Shown: positions 33,809-42,260 of the stretch, in pieces
Numbering within the stretch: position 1 is the stretch's first letter
Layout: each line of letters starts with the position of its first letter
Source: an uncultured Odoribacter sp.
Lineage (GTDB): Bacteria > Bacteroidota > Bacteroidia > Bacteroidales > Marinifilaceae
NCBI GenBank assembly: GCA_944321165.1
Contig: CALUKE010000020.1
Location: forward strand, 1 to 51,597
Direction: 5' to 3'
DNA length: 51,597 bases
Notes under the pieces: model-generated
The model's database searches: none
The model's input: the letters and a program-made list of their open reading frames with translations, nothing else
What the model was told of the DNA's origin: nothing
Program-made: the position numbers and the translations under genes

Positions 33809-34962
33809 TGTCGGAAAAGTGCAAACAGAGTAAATCCTCCGGAGATGATGCTGCCGAGTATGAACGGGAAATAGGCCGAATCCGTTGAAAAAAGTTTTCC
33901 GATTCCCTGTAGGATAAACGGATAGGTGATGATGGCGATGTAGTTCATCACCATGACCAGCGAGAGGGCGAAGGTCGCTTCTGACGGTTTTACGTGGGAG
34001 GCGGTTTTATCGTACAGTACCGGTTGCATGATCCCATATCCCAGGCCGATCAGAATAACCCCCAGGGTCAGCAGCAGGATTCCTGTTTTGAATACGAAGA
34101 ATATCAGTCCCAGGGTCAGCAGGAACATGGAACAGAGAATGGTGTATTTTTTCAGGATGGATAAAATCCGGTTGATCAGCAATCCCGGCAGGGTCATGGA
34201 CAAAAAGAAAATAGAGATCAACGTGCCGGAGATATCGTAATTTCCCAATCGCAGGTTGTGCATGTACAGCGAAAGGTTGAGCGGAATGGTCAGGGCCAGA
34301 AAAGTGATCAGGTAATAGAATAGCATGATTTTGACCAGCCAGCCGTATGAGGTAGGGTGGGATGAGGGTTGGTGTTGGGATTCCTCATAGGGCGGCTTTT
34401 TGTCTAAACAGAAAGCAAAAAACAGGGAAATCCCGGAGATACAGTAGACGATGAACGGTAGATGCCAGCTGATACCGGCCAAAAAACCGGCGAGCAGGGT
34501 AGCGATCACCAGTGTGAGATTGGTGATGGCGGAGACATACCCCAATTGTTTGGTCCGATAGCTGCCGGAGAAATAATCTGCCACCAGACCGGTAGAAAAG
34601 GGGATGACCAGACCGGCTCCGATTCCCAGCAGGGCACTGACAATCAGCAGGCTTTCCAGGCTGTTGAGAAACGGATAGACAAGGCTGCAAAGGAAAAATA
34701 TCGCCAGACCGGTGATCAGTAATTTTCGGGTATTGAAATAGAGTGACATTCTGCCGGCCAGCAATATAAAGGGAACGATGATGAATGACGGCAGCGATTC
34801 CAGTAACTGAAGTTGTAATTCACTGCTGTGACTGAAAATCGTTTCTAATTTTCCCAAGATGGGTGAAATGGCAAGTCCCGGTAGGGAGGTTACCATGGAA
34901 ATGGAATAAATGGCAATTAATTTCCGCAATGTGATGTTGCCTTGACCTGTCTGGATGTTCAT
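33769..34962 (-). CDS. MFS transporter
   Basis: This 397-residue inner-membrane protein has about 12 hydrophobic segments and a major facilitator layout, with the loop 2-3 region AGRMSLYFNTRKLL matching the family's GxxxDRxGRR position in degenerate form. A central cytosolic loop lies near 190-205 (DKKPPYEESQHQ). The substrate is unknown; drug or metabolite efflux is typical of such proteins. It converges on menE and overlaps its end by 40 bases, so no terminator separates them. Confidence 0.85.
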   Translation of the reverse strand: MNIQTGQGNITLRKLIAIYSISMVTSLPGLAISPILGKLETIFSHSSELQLQLLESLPSFIIVPFILLAGRMSLYFNTRKLLITGLAIFFLCSLVYPFLNSLESLLIVSALLGIGAGLVIPFSTGLVADYFSGSYRTKQLGYVSAITNLTLVIATLLAGFLAGISWHLPFIVYCISGISLFFAFCLDKKPPYEESQHQPSSHPTSYGWLVKIMLFYYLITFLALTIPLNLSLYMHNLRLGNYDISGTLISIFFLSMTLPGLLINRILSILKKYTILCSMFLLTLGLIFFVFKTGILLLTLGVILIGLGYGIMQPVLYDKTASHVKPSEATFALSLVMVMNYIAIITYPFILQGIGKLFSTDSAYFPFILGSIISGGFTLFALFRHQTDFFGDNSLTA

Positions 34963-35057
34963 ATGACTCGTTATTATTTGTAGAATTTATAACGAAAATG
35001 AACTTCGAAAAGTTATGAACAGGGTGAAAAATCTTTTATGGATGGATATTGCCGTTT

Positions 35058-36245
35058 TTACGGAAGTTTGTGAGTGCGGATCAAAACCCGTTGGCCGGAG
35101 CAGAGGGTGGTTGCGAACAGATAGATTTCACCTCCTTCCTGGATACCGCTTCTTTTTCGTAATTCGGCTACACTGATGGGAAAGTTGCGGGTCGTGATAT
35201 TGGCCTGAGGAATTTCCCGGTGCAGTTGCTTCAAGTTTTTCCCTGAAAAGTCATAGGTTTGATCGATCAGAAAAATCCGTCCCGGGAAATCGGCACATAA
35301 TTGGTCGGATGTATATAGATGACTGTTTTTGTGTAATTTGAATATTCCGAAACGGCTTGCGATCAGTTTAAACGCCCCGCTTTTCAACAGGGCGGCATGG
35401 GGTTCGTAGAGATAGGTCCCGAGGTTTTCCCGTACCCGTAGAGCTGTTTCCTTCTCTTCCATGGGGGTAAATACAAAAGGCCTGGTGTCCGTCCGTTCAT
35501 CCAGATTGACTGCAAAGATTTTGACGGCATGGCTGGCAGTTACTGGATTTTCCAGCAGAAACAGCAGTTCTTTGCATTCATTGCGTACGGCGAGGATATG
35601 GATTTCTTTCGTTTCCGGCAGAAGGCGGAGGGTTTCTTCCAGATCGGCCATGGGAGAGATTTTAATCAGCACTCTTTGGGAGTGTTCCATCAATAGCGGT
35701 TTTAATTGGAGTACATCCGGTTCGCATTCGTTCAGGGCGAACGCTCTTCGATTGCCCTCTTTGCGACGTGCCGGATCGAGATAAAAAGTGTCGGCATGCA
35801 GGGAGGAAAGAAGCTGGCAGGCATCGGCCTGTCGGATTTCGATGTTGGGGACATTCAATATTTTAAAATTGTGACGGGCTGCTTCGCAATGGATGGCCGA
35901 ACGTTCGATGTATATGATTTTCGGTACTTTCTTAGCAAAATAATAGCTGTCGACGCCCAGGCCTCCCGTCAGATCGCAAATGCAGTCGCCTTTTATCAGT
36001 TGTTGTTTGTAGCGGGCGGTTTGTTCTGAAGAACATTGTTCAGCCGATAGACGGGAGGGATAAATCAGTGCTTCCTGGTCGTACCAGGAAGGCAGTTTAT
36101 TTCGGATTTGCCGTCTGGATTCGATCTGATCTACGACGAACGGTATGTCTATGCCGGGGTAGCGGGAGGCGGTCAGCAAGAGTCGGTCCGTAGAATCGTT
36201 GAAATGCTCGCGTATAAATTGTTTCAAGCTTGCAGAAAGTTCCAT
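35058..36245 (-). CDS. class I SAM-dependent methyltransferase with THUMP-like domain
   Basis: From ATG 36245 the product has 395 residues. A helical N-terminal domain leads to a Rossmann methyltransferase core: motif I DLTGGLGVDSYYFA, the acidic loop IYIERS, the AD(A)C strand and the catalytic-type FYLDPARRK. The C-terminal part (about 300-395) fits the THUMP-like domain found in this Bacteroidetes family, so an RNA substrate is likely. Frame-open ATGs at 36353 and 36275 are rejected because the first overlaps the promoter of the divergent gene and the N-terminal extension has no family character. The exact modification is unknown. Confidence 0.82.
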   Translation of the reverse strand: MELSASLKQFIREHFNDSTDRLLLTASRYPGIDIPFVVDQIESRRQIRNKLPSWYDQEALIYPSRLSAEQCSSEQTARYKQQLIKGDCICDLTGGLGVDSYYFAKKVPKIIYIERSAIHCEAARHNFKILNVPNIEIRQADACQLLSSLHADTFYLDPARRKEGNRRAFALNECEPDVLQLKPLLMEHSQRVLIKISPMADLEETLRLLPETKEIHILAVRNECKELLFLLENPVTASHAVKIFAVNLDERTDTRPFVFTPMEEKETALRVRENLGTYLYEPHAALLKSGAFKLIASRFGIFKLHKNSHLYTSDQLCADFPGRIFLIDQTYDFSGKNLKQLHREIPQANITTRNFPISVAELRKRSGIQEGGEIYLFATTLCSGQRVLIRTHKLP

Positions 36246-36319
36246 TTTCCGGTAATTTTCGGTAAAGATAGCCATTTTTCTGTGATTATCGGGAAAATCC
36301 ATTTGAAAGTAAAAAAGTG

Positions 36320-36350
36320 TTTGCGAGTTTTGAAGAATAACGTATCTTTG
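36320..36350 (+). promoter_or_regulatory. promoter of the small secreted protein gene
   Basis: TTTG (36320-36323), a 19-base spacer and TATCTTTG (36343-36350) form an exact consensus promoter, 17 bases before ATG 36368. Confidence 0.85.
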
Positions 36351-36367
36351 CAAAAAAATACGGGCAG

Positions 36368-36769
36368 ATGAAACGTATTGTTTTGTGTATATTATTTTTG
36401 TTGACAGTAGCTTACGGCTGGAAAATGACGGAGGAATATTGGACTTCGCCGATCTTGGAGTTGGAAGAAACCGTTGCTGCTGAAGGACAGGTGATCCAGA
36501 AACCGGACGAAATCATCGGGGTGTTGCTGGAAGCCAATCATTTTACTTACATGCCTGCCCAGATTTCTGTTCATTTTGTTTCTAATTTAGCCAGACGTTA
36601 TCGGCCTGCCGGTTTTTCGTTCGATAAATTTATGGAATATCAGATCGAAGATCAGCGGCATCTGTATTGTAATCATTTAAAAGCAACGGGGGCTGTTTCG
36701 CAGGAATATGCCGCTCGCCTGAAATGTGCCGGCTATTATATTTATTCCTTGCGAAAAATCATTATTTGA
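36368..36769 (+). CDS. hypothetical secreted protein
   Basis: The 133-residue product begins with a signal or anchor sequence (MKRIVLCILFLLTVAYG). The rest is soluble, mixed in charge, and contains two Cys in the C-terminal third and a Tyr-rich end (CAGYYIYSLRKI). I do not recognise a family. The gene has an excellent promoter, and the next gene starts about 110 bases downstream on the same strand, so they may share a transcript. An imperfectly nested inverted repeat GTTCAAT/ATTGAAC (36801-36824) lies between them. Confidence 0.7.
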   Translation: MKRIVLCILFLLTVAYGWKMTEEYWTSPILELEETVAAEGQVIQKPDEIIGVLLEANHFTYMPAQISVHFVSNLARRYRPAGFSFDKFMEYQIEDQRHLYCNHLKATGAVSQEYAARLKCAGYYIYSLRKIII

Positions 36770-36877
36770 TTTTTTTCTTTTGTATCGAAATCCTTTCTCT
36801 GTTCAATTCCGGGAGGTATTGAACGGAAAGGTAGTGTTATTGTGTATCATATAAAATTTATTCAAAAGAAAAAAGTC

Positions 36878-37405
36878 ATGGGAAAATATAAAAAAATGCA
36901 GGAAGATATTGAAAATGTTACCAATAAAGAGGTCGTTAAACAAACACGGATTTCCGGATCGGCAACTATTTTGTTGATTGTGGCGGTGGCGTGTGCTGTT
37001 GGAGGTATGAGTTTTGACGATCCCAACTCTTCTGTACCGACCTTTTTGTTTACGGCTTCTGTCTTGTTATTTCTGGCTGGAATCATTAAGTTGTTCGTTG
37101 ATCGTAGCTGTTATTTTTTCAAACCGACCAAAAGCCGTTTGAAAGTTGTAACTACTTATTTTGATGTGCTTGAAAGTGTCAATTTACAGAATTGCATGGA
37201 AATGAAGCGATTCGAGGATTTGAAAAATATGAAGCGGAAAAAAGATTCCGGCGTAAAAGTTGAGGCGATGATTACTGCCGATCAGAAATTTGCGGCGGTA
37301 CAGATTTCGGAGTATATTCCTTATACTTACGAGGCTGTTACTCCTGTGATGTGTTATTACAATGATGATGCCCGAATGTTGTTGTCTTATTTGCAGGCAT
37401 CTTAA
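36878..37405 (+). CDS. hypothetical protein with two membrane segments
   Basis: From ATG 36878 the product has 175 residues: a charged cytosolic start (MGKYKKMQEDIENVTN), two hydrophobic segments at about 31-47 and 56-76 separated by a short polar loop, then a soluble domain of about 95 residues. I do not recognise the family. A frame-open ATG at 36842 would add 12 residues with no clear benefit. No promoter was seen directly upstream. A terminator follows. Confidence 0.7.
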   Translation: MGKYKKMQEDIENVTNKEVVKQTRISGSATILLIVAVACAVGGMSFDDPNSSVPTFLFTASVLLFLAGIIKLFVDRSCYFFKPTKSRLKVVTTYFDVLESVNLQNCMEMKRFEDLKNMKRKKDSGVKVEAMITADQKFAAVQISEYIPYTYEAVTPVMCYYNDDARMLLSYLQAS

Positions 37406-37428
37406 TTTTAGGGATAGAGCAATTCATT

Positions 37429-37463
37429 CGCCGGGCAGTCTGTATTTTCTGTCCGGCGTTTTT
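37429..37463 (+). terminator. terminator between convergent genes
   Basis: A 10-bp stem with one G-T pair (37429-37438 with 37449-37458) is followed by TTTTTATT. It ends the membrane protein gene and may also serve the XRE gene, whose stop is at 37470. Confidence 0.85.
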
Positions 37464-37469
37464 ATTGGT

Positions 37470-37886
37470 TTATTTTTTGGATTTTGTCAACAGAGCCGAT
37501 AGAGCGGTGAGTATTTCCTGCTGCAATCTGAAAAGTTTTTCCAGATCTTTGTGCAGATTCAGATATTGATCGTCTCTGCTTTGGAACATGCGGCGGATCT
37601 CTTCTATTTTCTCATTGAGCTGTGCCGGTAAATTATCATCTGGCGAATTGCTTGCCGGGGAATTGTTGAAGGTGTCCAAACCGGTTTGCAACCATTCATC
37701 GGTGATGCCTAAATATTTGCGTACCAGTTCCCATTTGATCTGGTCGGGTTTGGTATTTCCGTTGAGATAATTGGAAATGGTTGTTGCCGATAGATTGGTT
37801 TCATGGGCAATCCTGTATTTGGTAATACCTTTCTCCTGAAGGTATTTTTTCAATCGTTGCTGTTGTTCCTCGGTAAGTTTTTCCAT
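37470..37886 (-). CDS. XRE-family helix-turn-helix regulator
   Basis: The 138-residue cytosolic DNA-binding protein has a Cro/C1-type helix-turn-helix at about 8-62 (ITKYRIAHETNLSATTISNYLNGNTKP), followed by a polar linker and a helical, probably coiled-coil C-terminal region (about 88-135) for oligomer formation. Its start is divergent from trxB across 318 bases. An inverted repeat (37905-37923) directly upstream is a likely autoregulatory operator, by inference. Confidence 0.85.
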   Translation of the reverse strand: MEKLTEEQQQRLKKYLQEKGITKYRIAHETNLSATTISNYLNGNTKPDQIKWELVRKYLGITDEWLQTGLDTFNNSPASNSPDDNLPAQLNEKIEEIRRMFQSRDDQYLNLHKDLEKLFRLQQEILTALSALLTKSKK

Positions 37887-37904
37887 AAAAATATTTTTTG
37901 GATG

Positions 37905-37923
37905 TATTGAAAATAATTCAATA
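37905..37923. promoter_or_regulatory. candidate operator of the XRE regulator
   Basis: TATTGAA (37905-37911) and TTCAATA (37917-37923) form a perfect 7-bp dyad with a five-base spacer, 19 bases upstream of the regulator start. A second dyad, TAATA-TTG-TATTA (37941-37953), overlaps the -7 box of the rightward promoter. Confidence 0.45.
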
Positions 37924-37928
37924 TTTGC

Positions 37929-37959
37929 TTGTTTTTAGTGTAATATTGTATTAACTTTG
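37929..37959 (+). promoter_or_regulatory. rightward promoter with no close gene
   Basis: TTG (37929-37931), a 20-base spacer and TAACTTTG (37952-37959) match the consensus. The next rightward gene, trxB, starts 245 bases away and has its own promoter, so this one would make either a long trxB leader or a short RNA. Confidence 0.5.
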
Positions 37960-37974
37960 TAAGTTGTTTATACA

Positions 37975-37982
37975 CAAATATA
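37975..37982 (-). promoter_or_regulatory. -7 box (TATATTTG) of the XRE gene
   Basis: Read leftward it matches TAnnTTTG exactly. It would give a leader of about 80 bases containing both dyads. No -33 element was found at the usual spacing. Confidence 0.4.
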
Positions 37983-38130
37983 AGCATATATTGCCAAACT
38001 TTCACCTGTTTCGAGGAATATCTGGTAAAAAAGTAGTTATGGTTTCATTTTCAGAACTTTGAAAAAGGGGGGCTATTTTGTGTAAAATTGTGTTTAACTT
38101 TTTTTTAACCGCTTGCCAACCAGGAAAATA

Positions 38131-38161
38131 TTGTAATCCATGTTTAAAATTCATAGTTTTG
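38131..38161 (+). promoter_or_regulatory. promoter of trxB
   Basis: TTG (38131-38133), a 20-base spacer and TAGTTTTG (38154-38161) match the consensus, 43 bases before ATG 38205. Confidence 0.8.
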
Positions 38162-38204
38162 CGTCACTATGTTGAATGATATATAAATCGTAAACTATAT
38201 AATT

Positions 38205-39167
38205 ATGGCATCAGAAAATACTGTTGAGAGAATAAAATGTGTGATCATCGGTTCCGGTCCTGCCGGTTATACGGCAGCAATCTATGCAGCGCGTGCAAAT
38301 CTGAAACCGGTTGTGTATAGCGGTTTGCAGCTGGGAGGACAGTTGACGACGACAACCGAGGTGGAGAACTTCCCGGGATATCCCGAAGGAGTTACCGGTC
38401 CGGTGATGATGGAAGATATCCGTAAACAGGCTGAACGTTTCGGTACGGACATCCGTTTCGGAATTGTTACGGCTGTTGACTTTTCCGGTCATCCGCACAA
38501 GCTGACAATTGACGATAGCAAGCAGATTGAAGCGGATACGGTGATTATTGCTACCGGGGCTTCCGCCAAATACCTGGGGCTTCCGTCCGAAGAGAAATTC
38601 CGGGGATTGGGGGTTAGTGCCTGTGCTACCTGTGACGGTTTCTTTTACAGAGGAAAGGACGTGGCTGTAGTGGGCGGAGGAGATACCGCTTGCGAAGAGG
38701 CCACTTATTTGGCCGGTTTGTGTCGGAAAGTGTATATGATTGTCCGGAAAAATTATTTGAGGGCTTCCAAGGCGATGCAGCAGCGGGTGTTCAACACGGC
38801 AAATATCGAAGTGCTGTTCGGACACAACACCCTGGAACTGTATGGTACGGATATGGGATTGGAAGGAGCTCGTCTGGTATATCGGAAAGGAGAACCGGAT
38901 CAGGCTGAAAAGGATATTAAAATTGACGGCTTCTTTCTGGCCATCGGTCACCATCCGAATTCCGAAGTTTTCAGTCAATATGTCAAGGTGGATGAGCAGG
39001 GATATATCATAACGGAAGGAGCTTCTACCCGGACGAATGTACCTGGAGTGTTTGCTGCCGGCGATATCATGGATCCTGTTTACCGTCAGGGAATTGTCGC
39101 TGCCGGATCGGGTTGTCGGGCTGCCATTGATGCGGAACACTACCTGGGAGAACTGGAATCCAAATAA
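38205..39167 (+). CDS. trxB: thioredoxin-disulfide reductase
   Basis: This 320-residue cytosolic flavoenzyme passes electrons from NADPH to thioredoxin. The FAD loop GSGPAG is at 16-21, the redox-active CATC at 140-143 (C140, C143), the NADPH loop GGGDTA at 157-162 and the second FAD site GVFAAGDIMD near the C-terminus. The length is standard. It is a single gene with a clear promoter and terminator. A TlpA-like lipoprotein gene 1.2 kb away belongs to another envelope redox route and is not in the same unit. Confidence 0.97.
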   Translation: MASENTVERIKCVIIGSGPAGYTAAIYAARANLKPVVYSGLQLGGQLTTTTEVENFPGYPEGVTGPVMMEDIRKQAERFGTDIRFGIVTAVDFSGHPHKLTIDDSKQIEADTVIIATGASAKYLGLPSEEKFRGLGVSACATCDGFFYRGKDVAVVGGGDTACEEATYLAGLCRKVYMIVRKNYLRASKAMQQRVFNTANIEVLFGHNTLELYGTDMGLEGARLVYRKGEPDQAEKDIKIDGFFLAIGHHPNSEVFSQYVKVDEQGYIITEGASTRTNVPGVFAAGDIMDPVYRQGIVAAGSGCRAAIDAEHYLGELESK

Positions 39168-39191
39168 AGTGGCAGGAGTTTTTTATAAAGG

Positions 39192-39229
39192 AAATCTCCG
39201 AAAGTCAATCGACTTTCGGAGATTTTTTT
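39192..39229 (+). terminator. strong terminator of trxB
   Basis: A 15-bp perfect stem (39192-39206 with 39211-39225) has a four-base loop and a run of seven T's. Its end touches the stop codon of the convergent lipoprotein gene. Confidence 0.93.
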
Positions 39230-40202
39230 AATTGATAATCGGGAAATCGATGGTTTCGCTTTCTTCTTGCCAGCTCTCTATGGTAAAATCTCCCGGCGAT
39301 CCGTCCGGTAATATTTTTCCGACCGTGATGTTCAGTGTGAGATGGGTGTTCGGTGACAGGGTAGAAGTCAGGTTTTTGCTGAGGGTGTGTTCGGTTCCGT
39401 CCGCCAGAGTGATGATCAGTTCAAATAATGGATTGGCGGAGGAGGGAAACAGCATGACTGTGGCATTGCTCATGGTAGTCCCTTCATTTGAACGAGTCAG
39501 GTCGAATTCGACGGTTTTTGTCATGTTCACAGCCTCTGCCGAGTAGAAATTCATTTTTTCGGCGATATTTCCGATATGCACTGTCATACCGGTAATGCTG
39601 TTGCTGAATACACTGTTGTCCTCCTGGGTGACAATGACTTTGATACCGGCTGTTACCCGCGTCAGGGAAGTCTGAAGATCTTCGGTACCGATTTGGGAGG
39701 TTTTTACAGAGTGGACAAGATCGTAAACAGGCATATAGGTGCCGTTGCTGTTGGCTTTCAGACCGAAATAGAGTGTTGACAGATCGTTTCCCGTAGAAAT
39801 TCCGGGATGAACGATTGCAGGTGCATTGTAAATGGGTTCTTCGTATTTAGGAGTTCCCCAGTATACCATGTTGTAATCCCCGATCGGTAAATGAAGTTCC
39901 CGGTTGTTGTTTCCGTATACGGATCCGTTTACGATAACATAGTATCCGTTGAAAACAGTCAGTCTTCCGTTGACATAGTTTCCATAATAGGTTGAGGTTC
40001 CGTTGTCGCAGGGATAAATTTCGAGGATACCCGTAAACGGATTCTGATTCAAGGGATCTGCTACCCGTACACTTATTCTGGGTGTGACTAAATTGGCAGG
40101 GGCAGGTTCCGCCGTATCATCGCTGTTGTCTTTGGAACAGGCACAAAAGCTGGTAAAAAGGATGAGCAACCAGCTTAGGTTTGTTTTCATGTTTGTTTTC
40201 AT
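39228..40202 (-). CDS. fimbrial anchor-like (FimB/Mfa2-type) lipoprotein
   Basis: From ATG 40202 the precursor has 324 residues with a lipoprotein signal ending at Cys20 or Cys22 (FTSFCACSKDNSDD). Two beta-rich domains follow. The layout, including DLVHSVKTSQIG and the Thr/Ser-rich strands around LTRVTAGIKVIV, resembles FimB/Mfa2-type fimbrial anchor or assembly proteins of Bacteroidetes; the match is by general character, not a firm motif. A 12-bp tandem duplication gives two in-frame start codons (40202 and 40190). It stands alone, 2 kb from the fimbrillin operon on the other strand. Confidence 0.65.
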   Translation of the reverse strand: MKTNMKTNLSWLLILFTSFCACSKDNSDDTAEPAPANLVTPRISVRVADPLNQNPFTGILEIYPCDNGTSTYYGNYVNGRLTVFNGYYVIVNGSVYGNNNRELHLPIGDYNMVYWGTPKYEEPIYNAPAIVHPGISTGNDLSTLYFGLKANSNGTYMPVYDLVHSVKTSQIGTEDLQTSLTRVTAGIKVIVTQEDNSVFSNSITGMTVHIGNIAEKMNFYSAEAVNMTKTVEFDLTRSNEGTTMSNATVMLFPSSANPLFELIITLADGTEHTLSKNLTSTLSPNTHLTLNITVGKILPDGSPGDFTIESWQEESETIDFPIIN

Positions 40203-40203
40203 G
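40180..40203 (-). repeat. 12-bp tandem duplication over the start codon
   Basis: TTTGTTTTCATG occurs twice in a row (40180-40191 and 40192-40203). On the coding strand it doubles the codons for MKTN, giving two possible starts 12 bases apart without a frame change. Confidence 0.95.
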
Positions 40204-40348
40204 TTTGAAATACTGATTCGTTTCATAACTGTATTTGCCGGGCAGGTTTACCGGTTTAACCTTCTCGGTCTATCGTATTTCAACGTTTGAAAACAGCAAA
40301 GGTTTATTATTAAATGATAAAATAATGAATTCGATATAAAATTTGTTC

Positions 40349-41578
40349 TCAAAGAGACAGCTGTTTTTCCAAATAGTCCTGGATGGTATTTATATCAAAC
40401 ACTTTTTCGACGATTTTGCCGTCCTTGCCGATCAGAAAGATACCTCCGCCGCCCGTTGAGAGACAGTATAGATTCCAGATCCCTTCGGTCCCGTCCAGAT
40501 CGTAAAGCTGTATCCAGGGATATCCGTCTGTTTGGATGGCATGGCGCATGTTGTCGAGAGAGCCGTATTCCCGGGCCACTCCGACTACGGTGAATCCTTG
40601 ATCCCGGTATTTTTCATAGATAGGGATCAGTTCCATCGAATGTTGTCGGCACGGACGGCACCAGGAGGCCCAACAGTCCAATACCGCAATCTTGCCTGCG
40701 ATCAGTTCGGAGAGCCGGTAGCGTTTCCCGTCCAGAGAAGGTGCACTGAAATCCGGATACGGCTTGCCCGGAGTGATTCCTTCGAGTGTTGCCAACAGTT
40801 TGTCGGTCTGTCCGACCAGCCAGCTGTCGGGATAAATCTCGCGATATGCCTGATACAGGTTGAGCCAGGCCGTGTCGATGGCTGATTTCTGATCGATACA
40901 GATGCTGGCAATGTCGTTTTCTATCCGGTTTTTCACTTTGACCAACCCTGCCAGCGATTTGTGATGGCGGATCCGGTTTTCCTGCCATGCCTGATATCCG
41001 GATTCTTCCGTGATCTTTTGATACATCCTGTTGATGCTGTCGTATGCGGCAACCATGTCGGCATATTCCCGGCTGCCTTCCTCCGGGAAGCTGTTCTCTC
41101 CGTATCGGGAGGCTATCTGACGGGCCAGCTCGTATTGCATACTGTCGATCACTTCGTATGTATCGAAGTACTTTTGTTTGTTAGCGTATATTTCTTCGTT
41201 GTCCGGACTGCCTTTTACTGTGGCCCGGATAATACCGTATTTACGGCTGAAAACAAAGTGCAGGGGAGTTCTGTCGGAAAACAGATCGAATGCTTGAAAA
41301 CTGCCCTGTTTTAGTTCGTTTTCGAAGAGCAGGGTATATACTCTTACGATGGAATCCTGGAAAGAAATGTTGAATCGACCTTTGTCGAGACAGGCACTGC
41401 CGACCGGAGCATCGTACCGGTAGTCGACTCCGTCAGAATAGACCAGTACTCGGGAACTGTCGGGGAAAAAGTCTGCTCCTTCACCGGAAATTCTGACGGT
41501 ATAAACCGGAGAGTGGCTGCAGGAAATCAGGCAGGCAGCGAACAAGGCTGTTAAAAAAAATGGTATGCTTGTATTCAT
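40349..41578 (-). CDS. TlpA-like thiol-disulfide lipoprotein with N-terminal DUF4369-like domain
   Basis: The 409-residue envelope lipoprotein (LISC, Cys20) has an N-terminal beta domain of the DUF4369 type (about 25-135) and a long helical middle with many charged residues. A C-terminal TlpA/AhpC-like thioredoxin domain carries W306-C307-R-P-C310 in LDCWASWCRPCRQHS. It probably reduces or isomerises disulphides, or supports cytochrome c maturation, in the periplasm. This architecture is common in Bacteroidetes. A clear promoter lies at 41602-41631. Confidence 0.9.
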   Translation of the reverse strand: MNTSIPFFLTALFAACLISCSHSPVYTVRISGEGADFFPDSSRVLVYSDGVDYRYDAPVGSACLDKGRFNISFQDSIVRVYTLLFENELKQGSFQAFDLFSDRTPLHFVFSRKYGIIRATVKGSPDNEEIYANKQKYFDTYEVIDSMQYELARQIASRYGENSFPEEGSREYADMVAAYDSINRMYQKITEESGYQAWQENRIRHHKSLAGLVKVKNRIENDIASICIDQKSAIDTAWLNLYQAYREIYPDSWLVGQTDKLLATLEGITPGKPYPDFSAPSLDGKRYRLSELIAGKIAVLDCWASWCRPCRQHSMELIPIYEKYRDQGFTVVGVAREYGSLDNMRHAIQTDGYPWIQLYDLDGTEGIWNLYCLSTGGGGIFLIGKDGKIVEKVFDINTIQDYLEKQLSL

Positions 41579-41601
41579 GTCGTTGTGTATGTCAGGTATG
41601 A

Positions 41602-41631
41602 CAAAATTAATTTTTTTTGAGTTTTATACAA
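41602..41631 (-). promoter_or_regulatory. promoter of the TlpA-like lipoprotein gene
   Basis: Read leftward: TTG (41629-41631), a 19-base spacer and TAATTTTG (41602-41609), 24 bases before the start codon. Its -33 end lies within a direct repeat (41623-41646). Confidence 0.75.
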
Positions 41632-41646
41632 CTCTGGCAGAACTTT
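41623..41646 (+). repeat. direct repeat, first copy
   Basis: TTTATACAA (41623-41631), one base, then TCTGGCAGAACTTT (41633-41646). The same two blocks recur at 42046-42074, about 425 bases away. A 9-bp dyad TTATACAAT/ATTGTATAA (41676-41704) follows. Confidence 0.75.
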
Positions 41647-41791
41647 ATTATAGGTTATATTTATATAAATGGCTGTTATACAATTATTTGTCTGTATTGT
41701 ATAATTATAGACTATTTGCCCTATAATTCTTGGTGTGATAGAAAAAAATTCATACCCTTGTCATCAAATCTTTTTCCACAGTTAAAAATGA

Positions 41792-42007
41792 AAAGACGAA
41801 AAATTTCCATACATACGGAATACGGATAGCCATTGGCATCGGAGATATGAGGATAGTGAATTGTTTTTAAGTCTGCTATTGGCAATATTATTGCGCATCA
41901 AACCTGCCAATATCCTGATTAAGCTAGTCTTGAAGAAATATCAAGTTGGAGAGACACAGTCCTGTGAAAATATCAAAAATGCAGGAGCGTTGATTGGAAA
42001 TGTTTAA
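41792..42007 (+). pseudogene. relic of a membrane protein gene (DUF3307-like end?)
   Basis: In the 851-bp gap 41579-42429, a frame is open from 41792 to TAA 42005-42007. It contains ELFLSLLLAILLRIKPANIL and later SCENIKNAGALIGNV, protein-like in composition. The end resembles the NAG-LIG-ER region of DUF3307-type membrane proteins, with a stop where the family continues. There is no start codon, so it is a fragment if real. The match is from memory and weak. Confidence 0.25.
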
Positions 42008-42045
42008 GCCTGTTGTAAGTATTTTGGCCTTTTTGTCTTTAGGCG

Positions 42046-42074
42046 TTTATACAAAAGTTTTCTGGCAGAACTTT
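42046..42074 (+). repeat. direct repeat, second copy
   Basis: TTTATACAA (42046-42054), six bases, then TCTGGCAGAACTTT (42061-42074), repeating 41623-41646. A consensus -7 box TACCTTTG follows at 42097-42104, then a 56-codon frame (42135-42305) without recognisable similarity. Confidence 0.75.
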
Positions 42075-42260
42075 TCTTTCATCCGGCCATTTTTCCTACC
42101 TTTGTAGTCGATAAAGTGTGCAATTCAGATACTTATGGCAGGAAGTGCTTCCATAATAAACTCCATGCGTTTGACTTGTCTCGGAAATAGTGATGGTCTG
42201 CCTCTTATCATTTCATGGAAAGGCTGTCTTCCTGCGTACCATATTTTATGGGCAACCAAG

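Noticed and set aside
42138..42235. Possible invertible promoter between GCAGGAAG and CTTCCTGC
   Set aside because: Arms are only 8 bp and there is no recombinase gene nearby.
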